From Pseudomonas alcaliphila JAB1 (lineage in GTDB: Bacteria > Pseudomonadota > Gammaproteobacteria > Pseudomonadales > Pseudomonadaceae): a stretch of 64,000 bases of DNA. Below, piece by piece: positions 15,670 to 24,318 of the stretch. How positions within the stretch are numbered: the first letter of the stretch is position 1; every line of letters begins with the position of its first letter. The stretch lies in the NCBI RefSeq assembly GCF_001941865.1, contig NZ_CP016162.1:4897501-4961500 (forward strand), given 5' to 3'. The notes beneath the pieces were generated by a model that saw only the letters and a program-made list of their open reading frames with translations, ran no database searches and was not told the origin of the DNA. A program made the translations under genes and the position numbers.

Positions 15670-16875
15670 TTAATTCAGAGTGAATACCCGCGTGTACTTT
15701 CTTGAAACCCAACCCTCTGCACCCCCAGCAACGACAGTGACAAGCAGCCAGTCTGGGTTACTGGCGTCGAGTACTTCGAGCACCTGCCCATCGACCAGAT
15801 GAATAGGAAGTATTGTGGCTTTGGTGCTGGGCTCTGCTCTAAATCGAACGTTCTCACCCCGAACAAAGCGGAAGTCACCGTCTGGAATGAAAGCGGCTGT
15901 GCACATTGCCCTGCGCACTGTCTTGCCCATCTGTCCCGCTGTCATGCCAGGCAATATCTTGGGTTGTAGAAAGCAAAGCTCTTCGCGAACGGCGTTTTGG
16001 GCTGCAAGGTAGGTGGCAAGCAGGCCTAGAAACCAGCAGAACCATTTGAAATACGCCTTCGCCGCTGGGCTTAGTTTTGACAGGTCTCCCGTCGAGGCAG
16101 CGTCAGCCAGTTCCCCTTGAAGCTGCTGGGGCGTGGAGGCAAGCCCGCCGTCACCGTCATTGCTGGCATCAGGCAGGTCGGCCAGGGGCGGAGCGGATAC
16201 AGGTGCTTCTTTTAACGTTTCAGCCGCCGCTGCAATTGTCGAAAGAAGTTGGCTAGATGCAGGAGCGTCCCACTCAATATCTGCGAATTGAGTTAGGTGT
16301 CCCATCTTGAACAGAGACGAACCCATTGAGGCCAGTTCAGCCATCCTCGGATAGGTGCTGAACGAATTTGCAGTTGCAATTGCCGCTAGCTCAGCAGCCA
16401 CCAACGAGGCGCTTCTCAAGGGCTCCACCACACTCAACATCTCACGGATCGACTTGGTGTCGGCTAGTACCGAGGTATTGAGAAGGGACTGTACTGAGGT
16501 TATCTCTTTTGCAATCTGACCAACCTGAGTGAGCCCCGCTACCTGAGCGCGAAAGTCAGCACCAATTGAGCTGACAGGAAAGAGCTGAGCCTGCATGTCC
16601 ATGATTGGGCGGATACGCTCCAATGCTGACTGCATGGCCATGGTGGGCTTTAGGGCGTCACGGATAGAAGCGCTGGCTGCTGCAATCGCTGCTGAATACT
16701 TGGTGCTCAGAGGCTCTATAGCGGCCATGGCCAACTGAGTGCTGGCCCGCTCTGTCAGTAGCTGGGCAGCGGCAAATTCTGCACCGAGACTGGCGGTAGG
16801 CAAGATAGGGTCTAGGGCTCTGACAGCCGAACCAATCAGATTGTGAATATCGCTGCTATCAGAAGCCTTTTTCAT
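15670..16875 (-). CDS. Membrane-anchored SH3-domain protein
   Basis: Protein of 401 residues. The first 230 residues are Ala/Ser-rich and helical, without Cys, and probably fold as a long helical bundle. A Pro/Asp-rich linker follows, then a single hydrophobic segment (about 275-293, FKWFCWFLGLLATYLAAQN). The C-terminal region (about 335-398) is a bacterial SH3-like domain (ENVRFRAEPSTKATIL, then DWLLVTV and GAEGWVSRKYTRVF). Such N-terminal-helical plus SH3 proteins recur as unknown cargo on islands. The role is unknown; SH3 domains here often bind peptidoglycan or peptides. It begins at ATG 16875. Confidence 0.75.
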   Translation of the reverse strand: MKKASDSSDIHNLIGSAVRALDPILPTASLGAEFAAAQLLTERASTQLAMAAIEPLSTKYSAAIAAASASIRDALKPTMAMQSALERIRPIMDMQAQLFPVSSIGADFRAQVAGLTQVGQIAKEITSVQSLLNTSVLADTKSIREMLSVVEPLRSASLVAAELAAIATANSFSTYPRMAELASMGSSLFKMGHLTQFADIEWDAPASSQLLSTIAAAAETLKEAPVSAPPLADLPDASNDGDGGLASTPQQLQGELADAASTGDLSKLSPAAKAYFKWFCWFLGLLATYLAAQNAVREELCFLQPKILPGMTAGQMGKTVRRAMCTAAFIPDGDFRFVRGENVRFRAEPSTKATILPIHLVDGQVLEVLDASNPDWLLVTVVAGGAEGWVSRKYTRVFTLN

Positions 16876-17133
16876 CGTTATCTGCCGCTTGTGGTCAATG
16901 GCGTGTACGTCTGTAAGGACGTGTCAGCTGCACTGGAGATGCTCAAGCGTACCACCGCAATGACTGCATAACTTCCCCGTGAACTGGCCAGGCAGTGTCT
17001 CATCCGGCCCTGTAAACGACGAACGACACAACCACTCGCCGAAAACCTGAACCGCTTGGATGCAAGTCGCGACGGCATCAGCTAAAGCTAAAGATACACA
17101 CATCCAAAGTGGAGATAACCATGGCCTTGGGTC

Positions 17134-17141
17134 GACATTTC
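17134..17141. repeat. Target-site duplication, left copy (GACATTTC)
   Basis: Eight bases directly before the left IS66 end. The identical octamer follows the right end at 19193-19200. IS66-family elements duplicate 8 bp. Confidence 0.95.
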
Positions 17142-17224
17142 GTAAGCGCTCCACAAACCCCATCTTCAAATGATCCGCAGGCCAGTCAATGCTGTGCTCC
17201 GATTTCTTTCTGGAGCCAGCCACC

Positions 17225-17584
17225 ATGATGCGCCCCGACGCTAAAGTTGAAAAAGTCTACCTCTACCCCAAGCCGGTGGATTTCCGCAAATCCATTGACG
17301 GCCTGGCCGCTCTGGTCGAGCTGGATATCAAGGTGGCGGTCTTCGACCCCGTGCTGTTCGTCTTCCTCAATCGCGCGCGCAATCGCGTGAAGATTTTGTA
17401 TTGGGAGCGCAACGGCTTCTGCCTGTGGCTCAAGCGCTTGGAGGCTGAGCGCTTCAAGTCGCATCCGCAGCCTGGCGACGATGCGATCGTGCTGACGGCC
17501 CAGGAGCTGAACTGGTTGCTGGACGGTATCGACCTGTGGCGCAACCGGCCGCATCAGGTGTTGACCCCGCGATTCGTGGCCTAA
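17225..17584 (+). CDS. tnpB: IS66 family accessory protein TnpB
   Basis: Protein of 119 residues of the IS66 Orf2/TnpB family, with the signature VYLYPKPVDFRKSIDGLAALV, then LFVFLNRARNRVKILYWERNGFCLWLKRLE. It is required for IS66 transposition along with TnpC; its exact biochemical role is unknown. ATG 17225 (or 17228) is chosen over 17189 because it matches family starts. TnpC follows 18 bases after its stop. Confidence 0.95.
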   Translation: MMRPDAKVEKVYLYPKPVDFRKSIDGLAALVELDIKVAVFDPVLFVFLNRARNRVKILYWERNGFCLWLKRLEAERFKSHPQPGDDAIVLTAQELNWLLDGIDLWRNRPHQVLTPRFVA

Positions 17585-17602
17585 ACCGGTATAATCCACG
17601 GC

Positions 17603-19147
17603 ATGATTTCCATGCCCGAAACCCTTCCTGACGACCCGATTTTGCTCAAGCAGTTGCTGCTGTCGGCGAGCGTGCAGATGTCAGAAAAGGACGGTCAGAT
17701 CGAGCGGTTGCGTGAACAAAATGCGCTGCTGATCCAGCGCCTATTTGGCCGTAAATCCGAGCAGAGCAGCGACCCGGACTCACCGCAGTTGGAGATCTTC
17801 AACGAAGCGGAAAGCCTGGCCGAAGCGACGCCTGAAGCACCGGTCGATGCGGTCGAGGAAGACGCCGGCGCACCGACCAAGCGCCGGGGCAAGCGCACGC
17901 CGCTGCCGGCCGAGTTGCCGCGGTTGGTGGTCACCCATGAGCTGCCAGAGCATGAACTGACCTGCGCCTGCGGTTGCCGCAAGCAGGTCATTGGCGAGGA
18001 AACCAGCGAGCAACTGGACATCATCCCGATGCAAATCCGGGTGATCCGGCACGTTCGCAAGACCTACGCCTGCCAGGGCTGCGAAACCGCCCCGGTGACC
18101 GCCGACAAGCCGGCCCAACTGCTCGAGAAAAGCCTGGCCAGCCCCAGCGTGCTGGCCATGCTGCTGACCAGCAAATATGCCGATGGCCTGCCGCTGTATC
18201 GCTTCGAGAAAGTGCTCAGCCGTCACGGTATCGACATCCCCCGGCAGACCCTGGCGCGTTGGGTGATCCGCTGCGGCGAGCAGTTGCAGCCTGTGCTCAA
18301 CCTGATGCGCGACACGCTGCTGGACAGCCCCGTGATCCACTGCGACGAAACCCGCGTGCAGGTGCTCAAAGAGCCGGAGCGCGACCCGAGCAGCCAATCC
18401 TGGATGTGGGTGCAGACCGGCGGCCCACCAGACAAGCCGGTGATCCTCTTCGACTACACAACCAGCCGTGCGCAGGAGGTGCCACTGCGCCTGCTCGATG
18501 GTTATCGTGGCTACCTGATGACCGATGATTACGCCGGCTACAACGCCGTGGCCGCACAGGACGGTATCGAACGTCTGGCCTGCTGGGCGCATGCGCGCCG
18601 TAAATTTATCGAGGCGCAAAAGGTGCAACCCAAGGGTAAAACCGGGCGTGCCGACATCGCACTGGGGCTGATCAACAAGCTCTACGGCATCGAGCGCGAA
18701 CTCAAGGATGCCAGCGATGAGCAGCGTCACCGGGGCCGCCAACAGCACAGCCAGCCACTCCTTGAGCAGCTCAAGACCTGGCTGGAGAAAACCCAGCCCC
18801 AGGTTACGGCGCAGAATGCCTTGGGCAAGGCACTGAGCTACCTGGCCCGCAACTGGAGCCGACTCGAACGCTACATCGAGGCTGGCCACCTGCCGATCGA
18901 CAACAACGCCGCCGAGCGCGCGATCCGGCCCTTCGTCATCGGCCGCAAGAACTGGCTGTTCAGCGACACGCCCAAGGGCGCGACCGCCAGCGCCCAACTC
19001 TATAGCCTGGTGGAAACCGCCAAGGCCAACGGCCAGGAACCCTACGCCTGGCTGCGCTATGTCCTCGAACGCCTGCCGCAGGCCAATAGCGTCGAGGATT
19101 ACAACGCGCTGTTGCCATGGAACTGCCCGCCCGCGATGCCACTGTAG
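17603..19147 (+). CDS. tnpC: IS66 family transposase TnpC
   Basis: DDE transposase of 514 residues. In order: an N-terminal coiled coil (leucine-zipper-like, about 15-55), a linker, a zinc-finger-like region (CACGCRK about 115 and ACQGCE about 155), and the DDE catalytic domain. [11 protein letters not shown] (about 246), [13 protein letters not shown] (about 308) and [19 protein letters not shown] (about 433) hold the catalytic residues. All are present, so it is likely active. Confidence 0.96.
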   Translation: MISMPETLPDDPILLKQLLLSASVQMSEKDGQIERLREQNALLIQRLFGRKSEQSSDPDSPQLEIFNEAESLAEATPEAPVDAVEEDAGAPTKRRGKRTPLPAELPRLVVTHELPEHELTCACGCRKQVIGEETSEQLDIIPMQIRVIRHVRKTYACQGCETAPVTADKPAQLLEKSLASPSVLAMLLTSKYADGLPLYRFEKVLSRHGIDIPRQTLARWVIRCGEQLQPVLNLMRDTLLDSPVIHCDETRVQVLKEPERDPSSQSWMWVQTGGPPDKPVILFDYTTSRAQEVPLRLLDGYRGYLMTDDYAGYNAVAAQDGIERLACWAHARRKFIEAQKVQPKGKTGRADIALGLINKLYGIERELKDASDEQRHRGRQQHSQPLLEQLKTWLEKTQPQVTAQNALGKALSYLARNWSRLERYIEAGHLPIDNNAAERAIRPFVIGRKNWLFSDTPKGATASAQLYSLVETAKANGQEPYAWLRYVLERLPQANSVEDYNALLPWNCPPAMPL

Positions 19148-19192
19148 GCATCAACCCCGCTTATTGAGAGGCGGGGTTTGTGGAGCGCTTAC

Positions 19193-19200
19193 GACATTTC
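19193..19200. repeat. Target-site duplication, right copy (GACATTTC)
   Basis: Exact partner of 17134-17141. Confidence 0.95.
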
Positions 19201-19673
19201 AGAGCAGAACGTGAGCTTCGGGCAGATGATCGGTGCAAACGGTATGACATCACCGATGAAGAGCTGACTCTAGCAATGGCCAAGAAAATTCCCGGAGACA
19301 GGCTGAACGCAATCGTTACAGCTGTTGGCATGGTTCGACAGGTCAGAGCCATGAACGAAGGGGCTACGCCACTCGCAGACGCCGTTGATGAGATATTGGA
19401 GATTAGGCGAGCCGTGTCACCTAGAAAAACCCTCACCTGCTAAAGCAAGATGCAGCAGGTGCAGTGATTATGCCAGGGGCTTGAGGGCAAAAAATCGTTC
19501 TGGCTTGGGTGAAGTTTCTCGTCCAACCAGTATGTCAGGTGAAATCATTTAGACGGCAGCGAAGATGCTTCATAATCACCAAATTCAACTCTTGCAACCG
19601 TGCCTGAACATATCCATTGATGATGTAGCATCCTGACATAGGCGAGGAGCTTGTACTCCAGAGCACTCTACGC

Positions 19674-20540
19674 TCAGCTATCTTTGATCGCTTTGGCCAA
19701 CTTCTTCATGAAGGAGTCCAAGTGCTGCTCTATCGGATTAGCCCTAGAGTTATCTGTCTCCGCCACCTTATCGAAAGCAGCGCGAATTTCTTGGCTGAAT
19801 AAGCTTACAGAGGTCATATTCGCTTGTTTGAAGTAGATCGGCTCGATCTTAGTATCGGTCGGGTATTCAGTAGTGTAATTGACCTTTAGCGTGTCCTTGT
19901 CCCGATAGCCGCTGACAGACGGAAGAAACTCCACCTCTTGATCTACCCCGACAATCTCTGTTGGTTTACCTACTGATTGGATATAACCGACATACACTTT
20001 CCGGTCGTCCATCGAAATCATAACTTCGCTTTTTGTGGCGAATGCCTCGACAAGCGTCAGCATTAGAGGGCTATGCGAAACCGTCTCCCTGAGTATGTAG
20101 GCGTCAACTTGGGAGCTGTCATCGGCTTGGCACTGATGCTTCACAAGTTGGAAGCTAAGTATCGCCCACAGCGACGGCACTAGAAGCGTCACAATGCCAA
20201 CGAGGATGGCAAATACCCCCAACTGCCCAATTCCAGGGTTGAATAGATGGGCTGCCTCTGCCTTACCACCTAGGTAAGACAGAAAATCAGTCGAAAATGG
20301 TGGAATAACACATAGCTGAGAGCATGCCTCTACACAGTATCCACCCCAGGAGTGCGACAGCAGGACACAGACAAGCCCTACAATTAACAGCGCTGCAAGG
20401 AAGCAGTAAATACCGTAACGGCCAACCTGAAGATAGAGCAGTTGCCCATCATAACGATGGAGCTTGTAATAGATAAAGCGATCTTTGAGACAAACAAGGT
20501 AACCGCTGACCAGAAGAGGAAGAAGCAGCAGGAGTGCCAT
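19674..20540 (-). CDS. Hypothetical membrane protein with soluble C-terminal half
   Basis: Protein of 288 residues. Hydrophobic segments lie at about 2-18, 40-62 and 103-130. They are followed by a soluble domain of about 150 residues containing KVYVGYIQSVGKPTE (about 181-195), a strand-rich pattern suggestive of an Sm-like or SH3-like barrel. The tail is helical (HLDSFMKKLAKAIK). No family is recognised with certainty. It is 9 bases downstream of the small gene at 20550 and AT-richer than the ars region. The stretch 19,444-19,673 before it holds no gene. Confidence 0.7.
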   Translation of the reverse strand: MALLLLLPLLVSGYLVCLKDRFIYYKLHRYDGQLLYLQVGRYGIYCFLAALLIVGLVCVLLSHSWGGYCVEACSQLCVIPPFSTDFLSYLGGKAEAAHLFNPGIGQLGVFAILVGIVTLLVPSLWAILSFQLVKHQCQADDSSQVDAYILRETVSHSPLMLTLVEAFATKSEVMISMDDRKVYVGYIQSVGKPTEIVGVDQEVEFLPSVSGYRDKDTLKVNYTTEYPTDTKIEPIYFKQANMTSVSLFSQEIRAAFDKVAETDNSRANPIEQHLDSFMKKLAKAIKDS

Positions 20541-20549
20541 ATTCCAGCG

Positions 20550-20747
20550 TCAAGCCGTCTTAATCAGTGTCTTGGCTGCTTTTCGTGAAGCGCGCACCCT
20601 ATCTTCCAGCTCCGATGCATCCATGGACATGCAACCGTCCTTCACCATCAAGGTAGTGACACTCTTGATAGCCCGCATGAAGGCATCATCTTTGGCCTTC
20701 TCGGTATGACTTTTCCGTCCAAGACGATTCAAAAACATAGAGTCCAC
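20550..20747 (-). CDS. Small hypothetical basic protein
   Basis: About 62-65 residues, helical and Lys/Arg-rich (EKAKDDAFMRAIKSV, then RVRASRKAAKTLIKTA). It starts at GTG 20747 or more likely ATG 20738. It sits 9 bases ahead of the membrane protein gene on the same strand and likely forms a pair with it. It is downstream of the element thyA, separated by 137 bases that include a weak 7-bp stem (CAGCCCT 20818-20824 / AGGGCTG 20842-20848). Function unknown. Confidence 0.55.
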   Translation of the reverse strand: MDSMFLNRLGRKSHTEKAKDDAFMRAIKSVTTLMVKDGCMSMDASELEDRVRASRKAAKTLIKTA

Positions 20748-20884
20748 TCAACTCGATACGTGTAAGCGTTCAAAGAATATAGCATGCACGCACATCCGCC
20801 ACTATGGCTCGCGCCTCCAGCCCTCTGAGTCAGTGCCACACAGGGCTGAAGCTGAGGAGGTTCGAATCTAGGCCAGCCATCACG

Positions 20885-21718
20885 TCAGATTGAGACCGGC
20901 GCTGAGATAGCCGGGTGCGGCTCGTACCCTTCCAGCTCAAAGTCCTCAAACGAGTAATCGTAGATGCTGTCAGGCTTACGCTTGATCTTCAGCTTCGGCA
21001 GCGGCTTGGGATCACGAGTGAGCTGGAGCTTCACCTGCTCAAGGTGGTTCAGGTAGATGTGCGCATCACTCATGGTGATGACGATCTCACCCACGCCTAG
21101 ATCGCACTGCTGAGCAAGCATGTGGGTCAGGGTCGCGAGAGACGCGCAGTTGTAAGGCCAGCCCAAGAACAGGTCTGACGACCGAATCAGCAGGTGAGCC
21201 GATAGCTTGTTGTTGGCAACGTAGAACTGATAAAGGAGGTGGCACGGGGGAAGCGCCATCTTGCCATTCTTCACGTTCTCCTGAGGACTGACTTTCTCGT
21301 CAGGCAGATACTCAACATTCCAACCGTGGAACAGAATTCGACGGCTGTTGGGATTGTTCTTGAGGGTATCGACGACGTAGTCAATCTGGTTGACCGTCTT
21401 GCCGTCCTTCGTCGGCCAGGCCGTCCACTGCTTGCCATAGACGGGGCCCAAATCACCATCCTCAGTCGCCCACTCATCCCAGATGGTAACGCCGTTCTCT
21501 TTCAGCCACTTGGTATTGGTATCACCCTTCAAGAACCACAGCAGTTCATTGACGATGCCCTTAAAGTGCACTTTCTTTGTGGTGAGAAGTGGAAAACCAT
21601 CTTCCAGGTTATGACGAAACTGACGACCAAACACACTCAGAGTACCGGTGCCGGTACGGTCGCCTTTCTGGACGCCATTATTGAGAACGTCCGACAGTAA
21701 ATCTTGATAAGCTTTCAT
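20885..21718 (-). CDS. thyA: Element-borne thymidylate synthase ThyA, complete
   Basis: Full-length ThyA of 277 residues that methylates dUMP to dTMP with methylene-tetrahydrofolate. Signature residues are all present: [11 protein letters not shown] (21-31), catalytic Cys159 in [25 protein letters not shown] and the C-terminal folate-closing tail. It has an insertion of about 13 residues (around 138-152) compared with the 264-residue type whose remnant is at 29,860-30,420, so the two are not recent duplicates. It is the last gene of the recombinase operon: ATG 21718 is 9 bases after the gmtX stop, with GAGGGCTCTAT upstream. It evidently replaces the host gene broken by the insertion. Confidence 0.96.
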   Translation of the reverse strand: MKAYQDLLSDVLNNGVQKGDRTGTGTLSVFGRQFRHNLEDGFPLLTTKKVHFKGIVNELLWFLKGDTNTKWLKENGVTIWDEWATEDGDLGPVYGKQWTAWPTKDGKTVNQIDYVVDTLKNNPNSRRILFHGWNVEYLPDEKVSPQENVKNGKMALPPCHLLYQFYVANNKLSAHLLIRSSDLFLGWPYNCASLATLTHMLAQQCDLGVGEIVITMSDAHIYLNHLEQVKLQLTRDPKPLPKLKIKRKPDSIYDYSFEDFELEGYEPHPAISAPVSI

Positions 21719-21727
21719 ATAGAGCCC

Positions 21728-22222
21728 TCAGCGCTCAGATTCAAGAACCGAGATGACTTCCTTGAGCTTCTCGATTTCGAGCTTCAGTTTTTTAATTTCA
21801 AGCTGACCTGCCTCGGACTGCTTAAGATAAAAATCCCGATTCTTTTCTAGATTTCCACTTCTAATTTCTAATGCACGAGCAGTTTGCTCTAGCTCGTTCC
21901 GTTGATTGAACCAGTATACTACTTCAAGACGACTTTTTTCTAGCTTTTCCGCCAATACAGAAACCGGGTCTTGTCGCTTTTCTTTATTAAGTTTAAGTCT
22001 TAGTTCTTCGAGCTTCCGCTGCTCCTTTATTGCCTCTAATCGCTCAGATGGCCAGCGTCTATTACGAATAGTATTTCTATGGATACCCGAAACTCGACTT
22101 AGCTCACTAATGGTTGCCTTGAGCTTCTTATCGGACGCAATGGCCTGTAGAGCCATACTTAATGCCTCTGTATTCTGATCGAAGTCTTCTCTGTTTCGAC
22201 CCTCAAATGCTTGCTGCTTCAA
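21728..22222 (-). CDS. Coiled-coil accessory protein, GmtX / TnpC-like
   Basis: Protein of 164 residues. Residues about 35-75 look like a helix-turn-helix (ATISELSRVSGIHRNTIRNRRWPS), followed by long coiled coils to the end (residues about 80-164). The layout matches the small DNA-binding coiled-coil proteins that follow tyrosine-recombinase pairs in Tn554-like elements and GMT islands (GmtX). The start is a TTG at 22220-22222, overlapping the gmtZ stop as TTGA, with AGGAGG seven bases ahead. It probably assists the recombinases in DNA synapsis or target choice (inference). The gene name is from memory of the trio, not a search. Confidence 0.75.
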   Translation of the reverse strand: MKQQAFEGRNREDFDQNTEALSMALQAIASDKKLKATISELSRVSGIHRNTIRNRRWPSERLEAIKEQRKLEELRLKLNKEKRQDPVSVLAEKLEKSRLEVVYWFNQRNELEQTARALEIRSGNLEKNRDFYLKQSEAGQLEIKKLKLEIEKLKEVISVLESER

Positions 22223-24318
22223 TCTTCGACCTCCTGCCCCAGATATTTTAGGACACCAGCAGCTTCTTTCATTATCTCTTCAATTTGATCACGACGATCT
22301 GCATACATTGGATCATCAAGAAGCGCTTTATTCTGGTAATAAACCTCACGCCACTTGGGGGCATGAACATCGCCTACAACAGAGTTTGAGCACTTATTGG
22401 GATTGCAACGAAGCCCCCCTGCGCAAGGCAGAACATCATCAAAGTCCTCGGTTTTATTGCCATAGCAAAAGCCTAACCCGACGTTAACTATGGCCATACC
22501 TTGATCTGCCATGGCGGCGATAATTTGATCTTTTGTGTAGCCAGCGGCCATATAACCTTTAAAGAATTGCTGGTTGCGGGCTTTATGCGCAGACGCATTA
22601 ACTCCGGCATAGCCGCCGTCAGGGTCATAAAAATCCTTGACGGCTTCAATTTCCGCCTCCCTACGGAGTGGGTTTTTAACGTGACGACCACCTTTCGCGA
22701 TAATGTCGCCAATGCCACCGTAACCCAATGTAACCTTACTTACACCCTTCCCTGCGTATCCACCCACGATCTCCCCAAAATGTTTGAGCTGATGGGAAAT
22801 GAAGGGTAGACCAAGGTCAATCCGATACATTTGAAATGCAAGCGTGTGCCGTAGAGTGTATGGACTGAACTCTAAACTCTCATACTGCTGCTGAGTAAGC
22901 ACAGCAGAAAACAGCTTCTGCAACTGGTGTTTAATCCCGCCTGAGTGCAATGCCATACAAGTACTTTCTGGCGCTATCGTATCCACACTAGAAAACAGAT
23001 ACGGGCTTTGTTTGTAACGCGCAATCACTCGGGCCGCTTCAATAGCATCCCTGATGATGGGAATGGCAATCCACTTGTCATCGAATAATTTTCGATCTGC
23101 TTGCTGATGCTTGATTACTCTGGACTCTAGCAGCCAATACTTCCCCTCCTGAATCAAGCAGCTATCCACCATGAGCTCACTCAACTCAGATGGGCGCATA
23201 CCGGTATACTGCGCAACCAGGTAACAGCAGCTGTAATTCACCAGATTTAAGTATTTTCTAAAATCATTATGTATCAAACCACCTGCCAGCTTCTCGATGG
23301 CATCTCTTGAAACAAGCTTATCGCCAATACTTACGCCATCAGGAACAGCACCGAGAAGCTGCATGACTGCCGGATAGTCATATCCCTTTGCGCCTAAACG
23401 CAGGACGGTATATAGCTCCATCAGTCTAGGGGTAAGCCCATACTGATCGCCCATTCTGAAGCCTTTAACATTTCGTCTCTTCAGAGAATTAGCGTCTTGA
23501 ACTGGCAAGCTCAGCGCATCTAGAAAATCTACCACTTGTAAGGATGCGTAATTCGAAATTGACTCGAAAACGTCATTGGGCAGATGATTTGTCTCATCCT
23601 CTTGGTCGGCCAGAGTTTCTTCGTCGCCATCTTCATCTTCCTCTATATCCTCCAGCTTCCACGGTAAGGATTCGAGCTTTTTATTGCTCAGAGGATTACC
23701 AAATATAGAGTCTCTCAAAAAAGGGGATCGTAAAATATTAAAGAATCGAGACAGTCCATTGCTGTATTTATGTTCAAATGTCTCTGCCGCTTTTTTATAG
23801 ATATCATCATCGAGCTGAGAGATACTAAAGCAAGTCGATGAAATGAAAGCCGCCTTGTACTCTTCAATGGCACAAGCGTACATACGATCAACAAACCTTA
23901 GACCACTCTCAAAATTCGCAATGGCAGTGTTGTACTTGACTGTTTTTTTACTTCGTGGGGTATCACCCGCAACTGCCGCTGGAGCCAGCAAGTAAAAATT
24001 AAGTGCAGCCTTGACCTCTAAGATTGCCGTGGCATTGAGATTTGTGTATTTGGTAAAGTCTATTTTTAGCTTTGCGCCCTTCACGTTCCTCGCCGCATGC
24101 GGATCGTCCGCATTGAAATCCCATACAGCGTCACCAAATTTCGACAATTTAGATACTGGCATTAACATCAGGGATTGATAGTAACCCCAAGCCTCTAGAG
24201 CGTTTTCTGCCGCCCCACTTGTGGTTGCCAGGCCTTCTACTGCCGATTCAAGAACCGGCAGGAAGTCAGTACGCCAGGTGCGGAATTGGGCTAGCTGGTT
24301 GATATATTTTTCACTCAT
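22219..24318 (-). CDS. Tyrosine recombinase-type integrase, GmtZ-like
   Basis: Protein of 699 residues. The C-terminal half is a diverged tyrosine-recombinase domain: box I Arg375 in YTGMRPSELSEL, box II Arg490 in PYTLRHTLA (His of HxxR replaced by Tyr487), His513 in KHFGE, and a candidate nucleophile Tyr533 in VTLGYGGIG. A cysteine cluster follows (Cys618, 632, 638, 643), resembling a zinc site. An acidic tract (about 224-245) separates the N-terminal region. It overlaps the upstream 1410-residue gene by ATGA. Size and order fit GmtZ of gamma-mobile-trio islands as I remember them. Confidence 0.75.
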   Translation of the reverse strand: MSEKYINQLAQFRTWRTDFLPVLESAVEGLATTSGAAENALEAWGYYQSLMLMPVSKLSKFGDAVWDFNADDPHAARNVKGAKLKIDFTKYTNLNATAILEVKAALNFYLLAPAAVAGDTPRSKKTVKYNTAIANFESGLRFVDRMYACAIEEYKAAFISSTCFSISQLDDDIYKKAAETFEHKYSNGLSRFFNILRSPFLRDSIFGNPLSNKKLESLPWKLEDIEEDEDGDEETLADQEDETNHLPNDVFESISNYASLQVVDFLDALSLPVQDANSLKRRNVKGFRMGDQYGLTPRLMELYTVLRLGAKGYDYPAVMQLLGAVPDGVSIGDKLVSRDAIEKLAGGLIHNDFRKYLNLVNYSCCYLVAQYTGMRPSELSELMVDSCLIQEGKYWLLESRVIKHQQADRKLFDDKWIAIPIIRDAIEAARVIARYKQSPYLFSSVDTIAPESTCMALHSGGIKHQLQKLFSAVLTQQQYESLEFSPYTLRHTLAFQMYRIDLGLPFISHQLKHFGEIVGGYAGKGVSKVTLGYGGIGDIIAKGGRHVKNPLRREAEIEAVKDFYDPDGGYAGVNASAHKARNQQFFKGYMAAGYTKDQIIAAMADQGMAIVNVGLGFCYGNKTEDFDDVLPCAGGLRCNPNKCSNSVVGDVHAPKWREVYYQNKALLDDPMYADRRDQIEEIMKEAAGVLKYLGQEVED

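Larger units (their letters stand above)
17142..19192 (+). mobile_element. IS66-family insertion sequence, complete
   Basis: A 2,051-bp element bounded by perfect 20-bp terminal inverted repeats (17142-17161 starting GTAAGCGCTCCACA; 19173-19192 is its complement) and a perfect 8-bp direct duplication GACATTTC. GTAAGCG ends are typical of IS66. It encodes TnpB and TnpC but no TnpA, which is present in canonical IS66; the 63 bases before tnpB are too short for it. The element is intact and its insertion looks recent because duplication and repeats are exact. Confidence 0.97.
17121..19443 (+). pseudogene. Small gene interrupted by IS66 element
   Basis: Removing the element and one copy of its target duplication rejoins a clean frame: ATG 17121 (with GGAGATAACC just ahead) to 17141, then 19201-19443. 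This encodes 87 residues starting MALGRHFRAERELR and containing DEELTLAMAKKIPGDRLNAIVTAVGMVRQV. The protein is helical and of unknown function. The right end of the element supplies an in-frame GTG at 19180, preceded by GAGGCGGGG. A protein of equal length with only residues 2-4 changed (MERLRHF instead of MALGRHF) could therefore still be made from 19180-19443. Confidence 0.8.

Noticed and set aside
17780..18997. Long minus-strand frame in the IS66 transposase
   Set aside because: Shadow of tnpC; low-complexity product, no motifs.
20885..21718. Idea that the second thyA is a duplicate of the host gene
   Set aside because: The proteins differ throughout and the element copy has an extra loop; it is a separately acquired gene.
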